From Oscillospiraceae bacterium (GTDB lineage Bacteria > Bacillota > Clostridia > Oscillospirales > Oscillospiraceae), in contig CACZDN010000018.1 of assembly GCA_902779945.1 (NCBI GenBank), positions 1 to 53,581 of the forward strand: a stretch of 53,581 nucleotides of DNA, given 5' to 3'. The position numbers were made by a program, and so were the translations under genes. The notes beneath the pieces were generated by a model that saw only the letters and a program-made list of their open reading frames with translations, did not search any database and was not told the origin of the DNA. Every line of letters begins with the position of its first letter. The stretch's first letter is position 1. Below, in pieces: positions 16,968 through 24,880 of this stretch.

Positions 16968-18164
16968 TCAGCCGACGATGGCCTTGGTGTCCCTGGCGAT
17001 GACAAGCTCCTCGTTCGTGGGGATGACGAAGACCTTGACCCTGGAGTCGGGGGTGGAGATCATGATGTCTTCGCCGCGCCTGGAATTGGCCTGCTCGTCG
17101 ATTTTGACGCCGAGGTAGCCGAAGTATTTGGCGATGGCGGCGCGGGTCAGCGCGTCGTTTTCGCCGACGCCGGCGGTGAAGATGATGGCGTCGACACCGT
17201 TCATCGCGGCGACGTAGGAGCCGGCGACCTTGGCGACCCAGTAGCTGAACATGTCGAGAGCGAGCTGCGCGCGTTCGTTGCCCTCCTCGGCGGCGGTCGT
17301 CAGATCGCGGAAGTCGGAGGAGACGCCGGACACGCCGAGCACGCCGGACTTCTTGTTGAGGATGTTCAGCATCTCGTCAATACTGAAGCCGTACTTGTTC
17401 ATGAGAAACTGGATGACGCCCGCGTCGAGATCGCCGCAGCGGGTGCCCATGGGCAGGCCGACCAGAGGCGTGAAGCCCATGGAGGTGTCCACACACTTGC
17501 CGCCGTCGATGGCGCAGATGGAGGAGCCGTTGCCCATGTGGCAGGAGACCAGCTTGAGCTCCTCGATGGGCCTGCCCATGATCTCGGCGCAGCGGCCGGA
17601 GACGTAGCGGTGGGAGGTGCCGTGGAAGCCGTAGCGGCGGATGCCGTCGTTCTTGTAGTACTCATAGGGGACGGCGTACATGAAGGCCTTGCCGGGCATG
17701 GTCTGGTGGAAGGCGGTGTCGAACACGGCGACCATGGGCACATCGCCCATCACGTCGCGGCAGGCCTTGATGCCGGTGATGTTGGCGGGGTTGTGCAGGG
17801 GCGCGAAGGGGATGCACTCCTCAATGGCGGCCATGACGCTGTCGTCGATCTTCACGGAGCTTGCAAACTTCTCGCCGCCGTGGACGACACGGTGACCCAC
17901 CGCGTCGATCTCCTTCATGGAGCCGACGACGCCGTATTCCGCGCTGGTGAGCTTCTCAATGACCGCCGCGATCGCCTCGGAGTGCGTGGGCATGGCGACG
18001 TCCTCATTGAAGACGGGCTTGCCGCCGACGAGGGGGCTGTGCTTGAGGTGGCCGTCGATGCCGATCCTCTCGCAGAGGCCCTTTGCGAGGACCTGTTCGG
18101 TCTCCATGTCGATGAGCTGGTACTTGAGAGAGGAGCTGCCGGCGTTGATGACTAAAATTTTCAT
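16968..18164 (-). CDS. ackA: Acetate kinase
   Basis: This 398-residue enzyme interconverts acetyl phosphate + ADP and acetate + ATP, which yields ATP in fermentation. The ASKHA-fold signatures are all present: NAGSSSLK near the N-terminus, HRVVHGGEKF, GFHGTSHRYVSGR and the late TAGVGENDALTRA. The ATG at 18164 gives MKILVINAGSSSLK, and a purine-rich SD (GGAAGGGAAAG) precedes it. No phosphotransacetylase gene is nearby. It is divergent from tmcAL and probably monocistronic, given the terminator behind it. Confidence 0.97.
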   Translation of the reverse strand: MKILVINAGSSSLKYQLIDMETEQVLAKGLCERIGIDGHLKHSPLVGGKPVFNEDVAMPTHSEAIAAVIEKLTSAEYGVVGSMKEIDAVGHRVVHGGEKFASSVKIDDSVMAAIEECIPFAPLHNPANITGIKACRDVMGDVPMVAVFDTAFHQTMPGKAFMYAVPYEYYKNDGIRRYGFHGTSHRYVSGRCAEIMGRPIEELKLVSCHMGNGSSICAIDGGKCVDTSMGFTPLVGLPMGTRCGDLDAGVIQFLMNKYGFSIDEMLNILNKKSGVLGVSGVSSDFRDLTTAAEEGNERAQLALDMFSYWVAKVAGSYVAAMNGVDAIIFTAGVGENDALTRAAIAKYFGYLGVKIDEQANSRRGEDIMISTPDSRVKVFVIPTNEELVIARDTKAIVG

Positions 18165-18222
18165 GTTTCTTTCCCTTCCTATTGTAATTACTGCGTTTGT
18201 CAACTAAAATATGCCTGTAGCT

Positions 18223-18250
18223 ATTCTAATACATTTGCGGGAAAAAGCAA
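18223..18250 (-). promoter_or_regulatory. Predicted ackA promoter
   Basis: On the - strand TTGCTT (18245-18250) and TAGAAT (18223-18228) are spaced by 16 bases, about 60 bases before the ackA start. The region also has to hold the divergent tmcAL promoter, for which TTGTCA (18197-18202) is only a weak candidate. Confidence 0.5.
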
Positions 18251-18275
18251 GGCTTTTTTAAGGAGCGTGATTGCG

Positions 18276-19478
18276 TTGCGTGCAGTCGGCGTCGTCTGTG
18301 AATATAACCCCTTTCACCGGGGGCATCAGTATCTGCTCAAAACGTGCAGGGAGCTGCTCGGCGCGGATACCGCCGTCGTCTGCGCCCTGTCCGGCGACTT
18401 TGTCCAGCGCGGGGAGGCGGCTGTGTTCGACAAGTTTGCCCGTGCGGAGGCCGCCTGCCGCTGCGGTGCGGATCTCGTGCTCGAACTGCCTATGCCCTGG
18501 TGCCTGAGCTCCGCGGAGGGCTTTGCCCGCGGCGGCGTCGGCCTGCTGGGCGCGCTGGGGGTATCGGAGCTCTGCTTCGGCAGCGAGACGGGAGAGCTCG
18601 AGCCCCTGCAGGCGCTTGCGGCCCTGCTGACGGATCCGGCCTTTCAGGAGCGCGTCAGGGCCCGCCTGACCCGTGAACCGAAGCTCTCCTACGCCTCCGC
18701 CAGGCAGGCGGAGGCGGCATGTATCTGCGGCGACCGGGCCGCGCTGCTGGGACAGCCGAACAACATCCTTGCCGTCGAATACCTCAAGGCGATCCGGACG
18801 CTGGGGCTTGACGTGCAGCCCGTCGCGATCAGGCGGCAGGGGAGCGCCCACGACCGGGACGCGGAGCAGGGCGAGCTGCGCTCGGCGTCCGAGATCCGAC
18901 GCCGCATGGCCGCGGGCGGGCGGGTGGAGAACGACATCCCGCCCGAGGCCTTCGCCGTATATGAGACGGAGAGCGCGCGCGGGCGCGGAATGACGGACAG
19001 GCGCGCTCTGGAGACCGCCATGCTCGCAAGGCTCCGGCTGCTGCATGAGGAGGACTGCCTGCTTCTCCCCGACGCCGCCGACGGTCTGGGGAGACGCCTG
19101 TACCGCGCCATACGGGAGAACGGCAGCCCGGATGAAATCTGCGCCGCCGCGGCGACCAGGCGCTACGCCCTCGCCCGCATCCGCCGTATGCTGCTGTGCG
19201 CCTGTCTCGAGGTCAGGGAGGGGATGAGCGCGGGCCTGCCGCCCTATGCGCGCGTGCTCGCCCTCAACGCGCGCGGGAGAGCGTTTCTGCGCGCGGCGGG
19301 GGAGCGGAGCACGGTCCCGATCCTGACAAAGCCCGCCGCTGTGCGTGAGCTGGATACACGGGCCGCGGAGATTTTCACGCTGGGTGCACGCGCCCACGAT
19401 TTTGCCTGCCTCGCCATGCCCGGCGGAGCGCAAATCAGGCCGGACGAGGACTGGCGAAAGGCTCCGGCCATTGTCTAA
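18276..19478 (+). CDS. tmcAL: tRNA(Met) cytidine acetate ligase TmcAL
   Basis: This 400-residue nucleotidyltransferase-fold enzyme (formerly YlbM) uses ATP and acetate to make N4-acetylcytidine at the wobble position of elongator tRNA-Met. The N-terminus RAVGVVCEYNPFHRGHQYLL has the HxGH motif, followed by ALSGDFVQRGE. TTG 18276 was chosen because AAGGAG lies ten bases upstream and the protein then begins directly with the family start; GTG 18267 would be too close to the SD. Its use of acetate, next to ackA, is noteworthy but may be chance. Confidence 0.92.
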   Translation: MRAVGVVCEYNPFHRGHQYLLKTCRELLGADTAVVCALSGDFVQRGEAAVFDKFARAEAACRCGADLVLELPMPWCLSSAEGFARGGVGLLGALGVSELCFGSETGELEPLQALAALLTDPAFQERVRARLTREPKLSYASARQAEAACICGDRAALLGQPNNILAVEYLKAIRTLGLDVQPVAIRRQGSAHDRDAEQGELRSASEIRRRMAAGGRVENDIPPEAFAVYETESARGRGMTDRRALETAMLARLRLLHEEDCLLLPDAADGLGRRLYRAIRENGSPDEICAAAATRRYALARIRRMLLCACLEVREGMSAGLPPYARVLALNARGRAFLRAAGERSTVPILTKPAAVRELDTRAAEIFTLGARAHDFACLAMPGGAQIRPDEDWRKAPAIV

Positions 19479-19528
19479 AATGCCGAAAGCGATTTCAATA
19501 TGCTTCTTTTTTTTCAAAAAATCCACAA

Positions 19529-19557
19529 TTGCAATTTAGCTTGTGACAGTACATAAT
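19529..19557 (+). promoter_or_regulatory. Predicted promoter of the liv operon
   Basis: TTGCAA (19529-19534) and CATAAT (19552-19557) are spaced by 17 bases in an AT-rich gap. Transcription would start near 19564, directly before a 20-base palindrome. Confidence 0.6.
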
Positions 19558-19570
19558 AAAGCTATCTAAA

Positions 19571-19590
19571 TCAAGGACAGTTGTCCTTGA
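19571..19590. promoter_or_regulatory. Palindromic operator candidate upstream of livJ
   Basis: TCAAGGACA and TGTCCTTGA are perfect 9-base inverted arms around a two-base centre. The palindrome sits at about +7 to +26 of the predicted transcript and 30 bases before livJ. It looks like a dimeric repressor site that would act as a roadblock, but the short loop argues against an RNA hairpin. The regulator is unknown. Confidence 0.5.
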
Positions 19591-19620
19591 AATACGGACG
19601 CGAAACAGGAGGAAATCCAA

Positions 19621-20781
19621 ATGAAAAAGCTTGTATCCCTGGCACTGGTCCTCGTTATGGCCTTTGCCCTCTGCTCTGTCGGCGTCGCCTATGCCGATAA
19701 TCCGGTTGTCAAAATCGGTGTGTTTGAGCCCCAGTCCGGCGACAACGGCGCCGGCGGCAAGCAGGAGGTCCTCGGTATGCAGTACGCCAACAGCCTGACC
19801 CCGACCGTCGAGATCGGCGGCACCGTCTATGATGTTGAGCTCGTCTATGCCGACAACGCCTCCTCCAACGACAAGGCTCCCACCGCCGCCCAGACCCTGA
19901 TCTCCAGCGGCGTCTCCGTGGTCCTCGGCTCCTACGGCTCCGGCGTCTCCATCGCGGCGAGCGATACCTTCGATGCGGCCGGCGTGCCCGCCATCGGCGT
20001 GACCTGCACCAACCCCCAGGTGACTGCGGGCTGCGACGTGTACTTCCGCATCTGCTTCCTCGACCCGTTCCAGGGCACCGTCCTGGCGAACTTCGCCAAG
20101 AATGAGCTCGGCGCCTCCAAGGCCTACTGCCTTGCCAAGCAGGGCGACGACTATTCCGGCGGTCTCTGCAACTACTTCATCGAAGCCTTCGGCAAGGACA
20201 ACTGCGTGTACGAGCAGTTCCCGGAAGGCACCTCCGACTACTCCACCTACATCACCAACGCCCAGAATCAGGGCTGCGACGTGTTCTTCTCCCCCGTGTC
20301 CACCGAGGCTGCCGCCCAGATCATCGCCAAGGCTGACACCCAGGCTCTGGGCATGCCCATCCTGGCCGGCGACACCTGGGACTCCAACGTCATCCTCCAG
20401 GCCGCCAAGGGCACCGGCGTGAATATCAACGTGACCACCTTCTACCAGGAAGGCGCTGACGCCGACTTCGACTACGGCATCAAGTCCTGGATCAACAACA
20501 ATCCCACCGCTCTTGCGAACAACGGCGGCAATGACGAGCTGGCTGCCGTCACCGTCATGGGCTTCGACGCCTACTACGTCGCCCTCGAGGCTCTGAAGGC
20601 CGCGGGCTCCACCGATCCTGCCGACGTGCTCGAGGTTCTGCCGAGCGTCACCTATGAGGGCGTGACCGGCGCGATCGCCTTCGACGACATCGGCGACGCC
20701 CTGCGCGACAGCGCGTTTGTCAAGTCCTGCAACACCGAGACCGGCACTTGGGACTTCGTGGCCGTGGCCACCGTCGGCTGA
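19621..20781 (+). CDS. livJ: Branched-chain amino acid ABC transporter substrate-binding protein
   Basis: This 386-residue periplasmic-binding-fold protein of the LivJ type (Peripla_BP_6) captures Leu/Ile/Val or related ligands. A Sec signal peptide covers about residues 1-25 and ends GVAYA before DNPVVKIG. The sequence VVKIGVFEPQSGDNGAGG and the later blocks match the family. There is no clear lipobox: the only cysteine in the signal (C18) follows Ala-Leu, not Gly/Ala/Ser. A secreted or otherwise anchored form is therefore possible. The codon use is strongly biased, which suggests high expression. It is the first gene of livJHMGF. Confidence 0.93.
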   Translation: MKKLVSLALVLVMAFALCSVGVAYADNPVVKIGVFEPQSGDNGAGGKQEVLGMQYANSLTPTVEIGGTVYDVELVYADNASSNDKAPTAAQTLISSGVSVVLGSYGSGVSIAASDTFDAAGVPAIGVTCTNPQVTAGCDVYFRICFLDPFQGTVLANFAKNELGASKAYCLAKQGDDYSGGLCNYFIEAFGKDNCVYEQFPEGTSDYSTYITNAQNQGCDVFFSPVSTEAAAQIIAKADTQALGMPILAGDTWDSNVILQAAKGTGVNINVTTFYQEGADADFDYGIKSWINNNPTALANNGGNDELAAVTVMGFDAYYVALEALKAAGSTDPADVLEVLPSVTYEGVTGAIAFDDIGDALRDSAFVKSCNTETGTWDFVAVATVG

Positions 20782-20805
20782 GAATTCCAATAAGCCAAAA
20801 TTTCG

Positions 20806-20837
20806 TTGCTGGCGGGGGCCACAGCTCCCGCCAGCAA
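20806..20837 (+). other. Stable mRNA stem-loop between livJ and livH
   Basis: TTGCTGGCGGG (20806-20816) pairs with CCCGCCAGCAA (20827-20837), an 11-bp perfect stem with no T tract. Such hairpins after the binding-protein gene commonly protect the upstream mRNA and give more binding protein than permease. That function is inferred. Confidence 0.7.
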
Positions 20838-20878
20838 TTGGTATGTTCCGATAATTCCTGCAGGAAGGAAGCCTCTAT

Positions 20879-21805
20879 ATGGATGTTTTGAAAACGACCC
20901 TGCCGTATATTATCTCCGGAATCTCAGTCGGCGGCCAGTACGCGCTCATTGCTATCGGCTACACCATGGTATACGGCATCCTCCGCCTCATCAACTTCGC
21001 GCACGGCGACGTCTTCATGGTCGCCGGTCTGATCATGGTCTATCTTGCGGCGTCCCTGCCGCTTTATCTTGCGATCCCCCTGGTCATCATCCTGACGGTC
21101 CTGCTCGGCTTCACGATCGAGCGCGTCGCCTATAAGCCGCTGCGCACCGCGCCGCGCATGTCCGTCATGATCTCGGCCATCGGCGTGAGCTATCTTCTGC
21201 AGAACCTTGCCCTTTACATCACCGGCGGTCTGAACAAGAACTATCCGCAGATCCCCTGGATCTCGGACCGGATCACCCTGTTCGGCATGGAGACCTCGCG
21301 GGTCACGGTCATCACCCCGTTTCTGACCATCCTGCTGGTCTTCGCCCTTGTCCAGCTCATCAACCACACCAGGATCGGCATGGCGATGCGCGCGGTCTCC
21401 CGCGATTTTGAGACGTCGCAGCTCATGGGCATCCAGATCAACCGCGTGATCTCCGCCACCTTTATCATCGGAACCTTCCTCGCCGCGGTCGGCTCCATCC
21501 TCTTCTTCACGAACTACCCCGGCGTCGTGCCCACCTCGGGCGCCATGCCCGGCCTCAAGGCCTTCGTCGCGGCGGTGTTCGGCGGCATCGGCTCCATCCC
21601 CGGCGCGGTGATCGGCGCGTTCATCATCGGCATCGCGGAGAGCGTCATCAAGGGCCTTGACACGATCCTGATCGTCAACGGCGCCATCGGTGAGCAGATC
21701 GGTCTCGCCACCTTCTCCGACGCCTTCACCTTCGTGCTGCTGATTGTCATACTGGTCTTCAAGCCCACGGGTCTCTTCGGCGAGAAGAGCACCGACAAGG
21801 TCTGA
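20879..21805 (+). CDS. livH: Branched-chain amino acid ABC transporter permease LivH
   Basis: This 308-residue polytopic permease has about eight hydrophobic helices. Family motifs include the N-terminal GGQYALIAIGYTMVYGILRLINFAHGD and the C-terminal GLKAFVAAVFGGIGSIPGAVIGA, the EAA-like contact loop for the ATPases. It pairs with LivM to form the channel. AGGAAGG precedes the ATG. Confidence 0.96.
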   Translation: MDVLKTTLPYIISGISVGGQYALIAIGYTMVYGILRLINFAHGDVFMVAGLIMVYLAASLPLYLAIPLVIILTVLLGFTIERVAYKPLRTAPRMSVMISAIGVSYLLQNLALYITGGLNKNYPQIPWISDRITLFGMETSRVTVITPFLTILLVFALVQLINHTRIGMAMRAVSRDFETSQLMGIQINRVISATFIIGTFLAAVGSILFFTNYPGVVPTSGAMPGLKAFVAAVFGGIGSIPGAVIGAFIIGIAESVIKGLDTILIVNGAIGEQIGLATFSDAFTFVLLIVILVFKPTGLFGEKSTDKV

Positions 21806-21818
21806 GAGGAGGACGGAC

Positions 21819-22973
21819 ATGAGCGAAACAAAAAACAAAAAGGGCGCGTGGATCGCCTTTATCGCGGTCCTGGCCTTCCTCGGACTGGTCTTCGCCCTCG
21901 ATCAGCTCATCAAGCCGACCGACAGGCTGGGTATGCTGCTCATCGTGCTGCAGAAGGGCTCCGTATATGCCCTGGCTGCCGTGTCCATGAACCTGCTCAA
22001 CGGCTACACGGGCCTCTTCTCCCTGGGCCACGCGGGCTTCATGCTCCTCGGCGCGTATACCTACGCGATCTTCACCATCCCCGACAAATCCCGCGACGCG
22101 GTCTATCAGTATTTTGACGCCGCGATCCGCTTCTCCATCCCCGAGCAGCTTTCAAACCACATGGGCGGCTTCGGTACGGCCCTGGGCATCCTCATCGCGC
22201 TGCTGCTGGCGGGGCTTGTGGCCGCGCTCCTCGCGTGGCTGATCGGCCTGCCGGTCCTGCGCCTCAAGTCCGACTATCTCGCCATCGCGACCCTGGGCTT
22301 TGCGGAGATCATCCGCGCCCTCTTCCAGTGGAGCAAGCTTGGCCCCGTCACAAACGGCTCGAACCTGCTGAAAAACTTTGCCCGCGCCAGCAAATTCAAG
22401 GTGGAGCTCGCCGGCATGAAGCTGAGTCTTTCGACCTTTGTCCCGGTGCTGATCGCCACGGTCTCGATCACCCTGATCGTGCTGATCGTGAATTCCACCT
22501 ACGGCCGCGCCTTCAAGTCCATCCGCGACGATGAGATCGCGGCGGAGGCCATGGGCATCAACCTCGCAAAGCACAAGATGATCGCCTTCGTGACAAGCTC
22601 GTTCTTCGCCGGCGTGGCGGGGGCGACGCTTGCGATGGTCCTCTCCATCGCGCAGGCCAACAACTTCAAATCCGCCATGACCTATGAGATCCTGCTCATG
22701 GTGGTCCTGGGCGGCATCGGGTCCATCACAGGCTCGGTCATCGGCTCGCTGCTGTTCGTGGCCGCCTCGGAGTGGTGGCTGCGCGGTCTGGACTCCGGCA
22801 AGTTCCTCGGCATCGAGGCGCCGAACATCTTTCGCAACGGCTTCCGTCTGGTGGTCTTCTCAGTCATCATCATGATCGTGGTCCTCTTCTTCCGCAAGGG
22901 CATCATGGGCGAGAAGGAGCTGCCTGACCTGTTCCGGAAGAAAAAGGCCCCGGCAAAGGAGGCGCAGTCATGA
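21819..22973 (+). CDS. livM: Branched-chain amino acid ABC transporter permease LivM
   Basis: This 384-residue second permease subunit has multiple membrane helices. Signatures are LNGYTGLFSLGHAGFMLLGAYTYA, LRLKSDYLAIATLGFAEIIR, and AAEAMGINLAKHKMIAFVTSSFFAGVAGA. The ATG at 21819 follows GAGAGGAGG; the longer frame lies in livH. It overlaps livG by four bases, so translation is coupled. Confidence 0.96.
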   Translation: MSETKNKKGAWIAFIAVLAFLGLVFALDQLIKPTDRLGMLLIVLQKGSVYALAAVSMNLLNGYTGLFSLGHAGFMLLGAYTYAIFTIPDKSRDAVYQYFDAAIRFSIPEQLSNHMGGFGTALGILIALLLAGLVAALLAWLIGLPVLRLKSDYLAIATLGFAEIIRALFQWSKLGPVTNGSNLLKNFARASKFKVELAGMKLSLSTFVPVLIATVSITLIVLIVNSTYGRAFKSIRDDEIAAEAMGINLAKHKMIAFVTSSFFAGVAGATLAMVLSIAQANNFKSAMTYEILLMVVLGGIGSITGSVIGSLLFVAASEWWLRGLDSGKFLGIEAPNIFRNGFRLVVFSVIIMIVVLFFRKGIMGEKELPDLFRKKKAPAKEAQS

Positions 22974-23824
22974 GTGAACGGAAGGTCATCCTGCAGGTGG
23001 AGAACGTCACCATGCAGTTCGGCGGCGTCGTGGCTGTCAACAACCTGAGCATGGAGGTCCGCGAGGGCGAGATCGTCGCCATCATCGGACCGAACGGCGC
23101 GGGCAAGACCACCGCCTTCAACGTCATCACCGGCGTGTACGCGCCGACAAACGGCCGCGTCAGCTTCGACGGGGTGTGCGTCGTGGAAAACTACCCCCGC
23201 GGCAAAATGAAAAAAGCCTACCAGGGCGAAAATGCGGGTCTCTACAAACAGAGCAAGGAGCCTACGCCCGACGAGCTGACGAAGCTCGGCATGGCGCGCA
23301 CCTTCCAGAACATCCGCCTGTGGAAGAGCATGACGGTGTTCGACAACATCCTGGTGGCAAAGCACCTCAAGCGCAGCAGCAATCTCTTCTCCGCCGCCTT
23401 CCGCCTCAACCGCGAGGAGGAGCAGCGCCAGCGCGGCGAGACCATGGAGCTTCTGGAGATCGTGGGACTCGGCGACGTGAAGGACGAGCCTGCGACCTCG
23501 CTGCCCTACGGCAAGCAGCGCAGACTCGAGATCGCCAGGGCGCTTGCGACGAAACCGAAGCTTCTCCTGCTCGACGAGCCCGCCGCGGGCATGAACCCGC
23601 AGGAGACGCAGGAGCTGACCCAGTTTATCGGGCAGATCCGCAAGGACTTCGGCGTGACCATCCTGCTCATCGAGCACCACATGGATCTGGTCATGGACAT
23701 CTCCGACCGCATCTATGTTCTGGACTTCGGCCGCCTGATCGCCCACGGCACACCGGACGAGATCCAGAAGAACGAGAAGGTCATCGACGCCTATCTGGGG
23801 GTGGTAGACGATGCTGAAAATTGA
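22970..23824 (+). CDS. livG: Branched-chain amino acid ABC transporter ATP-binding protein LivG
   Basis: This 284-residue ABC ATPase has Walker A GPNGAGKT and signature LPYGKQRRLEIARALA. Walker B is KLLLLDEPAAGMNP, and the switch histidine is in LIEHHMD. The C-terminal LivG extension is present. An insertion of about 35 residues between Walker A and the Q-loop (around GKMKKAYQGENAGLYKQSK) is longer than in proteobacterial LivG but usual in Clostridia. It overlaps livF by 14 bases. Confidence 0.96.
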   Translation: MSERKVILQVENVTMQFGGVVAVNNLSMEVREGEIVAIIGPNGAGKTTAFNVITGVYAPTNGRVSFDGVCVVENYPRGKMKKAYQGENAGLYKQSKEPTPDELTKLGMARTFQNIRLWKSMTVFDNILVAKHLKRSSNLFSAAFRLNREEEQRQRGETMELLEIVGLGDVKDEPATSLPYGKQRRLEIARALATKPKLLLLDEPAAGMNPQETQELTQFIGQIRKDFGVTILLIEHHMDLVMDISDRIYVLDFGRLIAHGTPDEIQKNEKVIDAYLGVVDDAEN

Positions 23825-24515
23825 AAACCTGCATGTGTCCTACGGCGGCATCCACGCGCTGCGCGGCATCAGTCTCGAGGTGCCGGACGGCAAGATCGTG
23901 ACCCTGATCGGCGCCAACGGCGCGGGCAAGTCCACCACGCTGCGCACGATCTCCGGTCTCATCAAGGCCGACAGCGGCTCCATCACCTACGACGGCGAGG
24001 AGCTTCTGGGCCAGCCGATCTACAAGATCCTCGAAAAGGGCATCGCCCAGGTGCCCGAGGGGCGGCGCGTCTTCACAAACCTCACCGTGCGCGAAAATCT
24101 CAAGATCGGCGCGTATCTTCGCAAGGACAAGGCGGAGATCGAAAAGGACCTCAACTGGGTCTACTCCCTCTTCCCGCGCCTCAAGGAGCGCGACTGGCAG
24201 CTCGCCGGCACGCTCTCCGGCGGCGAGCAGCAGATGCTGGCCGTGGGCCGCGCACTCATGAGCCGCCCGCGCCTGATGATGATGGACGAGCCCTCGCTGG
24301 GGCTTGCGCCGCTGGTCGTCAAGGGCATCTTTGAGATCATCCGTGAGATCAACGCCCAGGGCGTCACGGTCCTGCTGATCGAGCAGAACGCCAACATGGC
24401 CCTCAAGACCGCGGACTACGCCTATGTGCTCGAGACCGGCCTCATCACCCTCTCCGGCACCGGCAGGGAGCTGCTGGTCAACGAGGACGTCAAGAGAGCG
24501 TACCTCGGAAGCTGA
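23811..24515 (+). CDS. livF: Branched-chain amino acid ABC transporter ATP-binding protein LivF
   Basis: This 234-residue ABC ATPase is the partner of LivG. Walker A is GANGAGKST, the Q-loop region reads GIAQVPEGRRVF, the signature is TLSGGEQQMLAVGRALM, and Walker B is LMMMDEPSLGLAP. It is the last gene of the operon and is followed by a strong terminator. Confidence 0.96.
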   Translation: MLKIENLHVSYGGIHALRGISLEVPDGKIVTLIGANGAGKSTTLRTISGLIKADSGSITYDGEELLGQPIYKILEKGIAQVPEGRRVFTNLTVRENLKIGAYLRKDKAEIEKDLNWVYSLFPRLKERDWQLAGTLSGGEQQMLAVGRALMSRPRLMMMDEPSLGLAPLVVKGIFEIIREINAQGVTVLLIEQNANMALKTADYAYVLETGLITLSGTGRELLVNEDVKRAYLGS

Positions 24516-24545
24516 AAGCGCCGTACCGCCCCGCGTATAATCCCG

Positions 24546-24573
24546 AAAGGAGCCGCCCTGCGGCTCCTTTTGC
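24546..24573 (+). terminator. Terminator of the liv operon
   Basis: AAAGGAGCCGC (24546-24556) and GCGGCTCCTTT (24560-24570) form a perfect 11-bp stem with a three-base loop, followed by TTG. Confidence 0.9.
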
Positions 24574-24614
24574 ATGTTTACGATAAAAGTTGACGCTTAT
24601 ATAGTCATTTATGC

Positions 24615-24757
24615 GTATCGGCTTAACTCAGCTATCTTTGCAAAATCAACAATGACAGCTTAAAAGTGTGCTCCGTAGGGGCTGATGCCCTCATCAGCCC
24701 GAAACCTCTGGGGATCGACCCCTACGAAATGGGCGGTTTGCTGATTAAAGCCGATAC
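24615..24757. repeat. Fold-back element with nested inverted repeats
   Basis: The 365-base gap between livF and prfA holds no credible gene. Its centre is a nested fold-back. The outer arms are 24615-24632 and 24740-24757 (18 bases each, 16 matching). The inner arms are GTAGGGG (24675-24681) and CCCCTAC (24719-24725). A hairpin GGGCTGATG/CATCAGCCC lies between 24679 and 24700. The motif TAGTCATTT occurs on both flanks. This resembles a small non-autonomous transposable unit, but no second copy is seen in the window. Confidence 0.5.
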
Positions 24758-24825
24758 CCATTTAGTCATTTTTGAGCGTACGAAATCCCCATGTAGTTAT
24801 TATGAGCAGGCTTGCCGCATGGGGA

Positions 24826-24854
24826 TTTACTTTCCGGCCGCCGCGTGGTATAAT
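24826..24854 (+). promoter_or_regulatory. Predicted prfA promoter with extended -10
   Basis: TTTACT (24826-24831) and the consensus TATAAT (24849-24854) are spaced by 17 bases. TG one base before the -10 makes it an extended -10 promoter. Transcription would begin about 20 bases before the prfA start. Confidence 0.75.
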
Positions 24855-24880
24855 GTCCCATCGTTTTGAGGGAGATCATC

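Noticed and set aside
24666-24869. A 67-codon + strand frame between livF and prfA
   Set aside because: It runs through the fold-back repeat and the prfA promoter, has no ribosome site, and resembles no protein.
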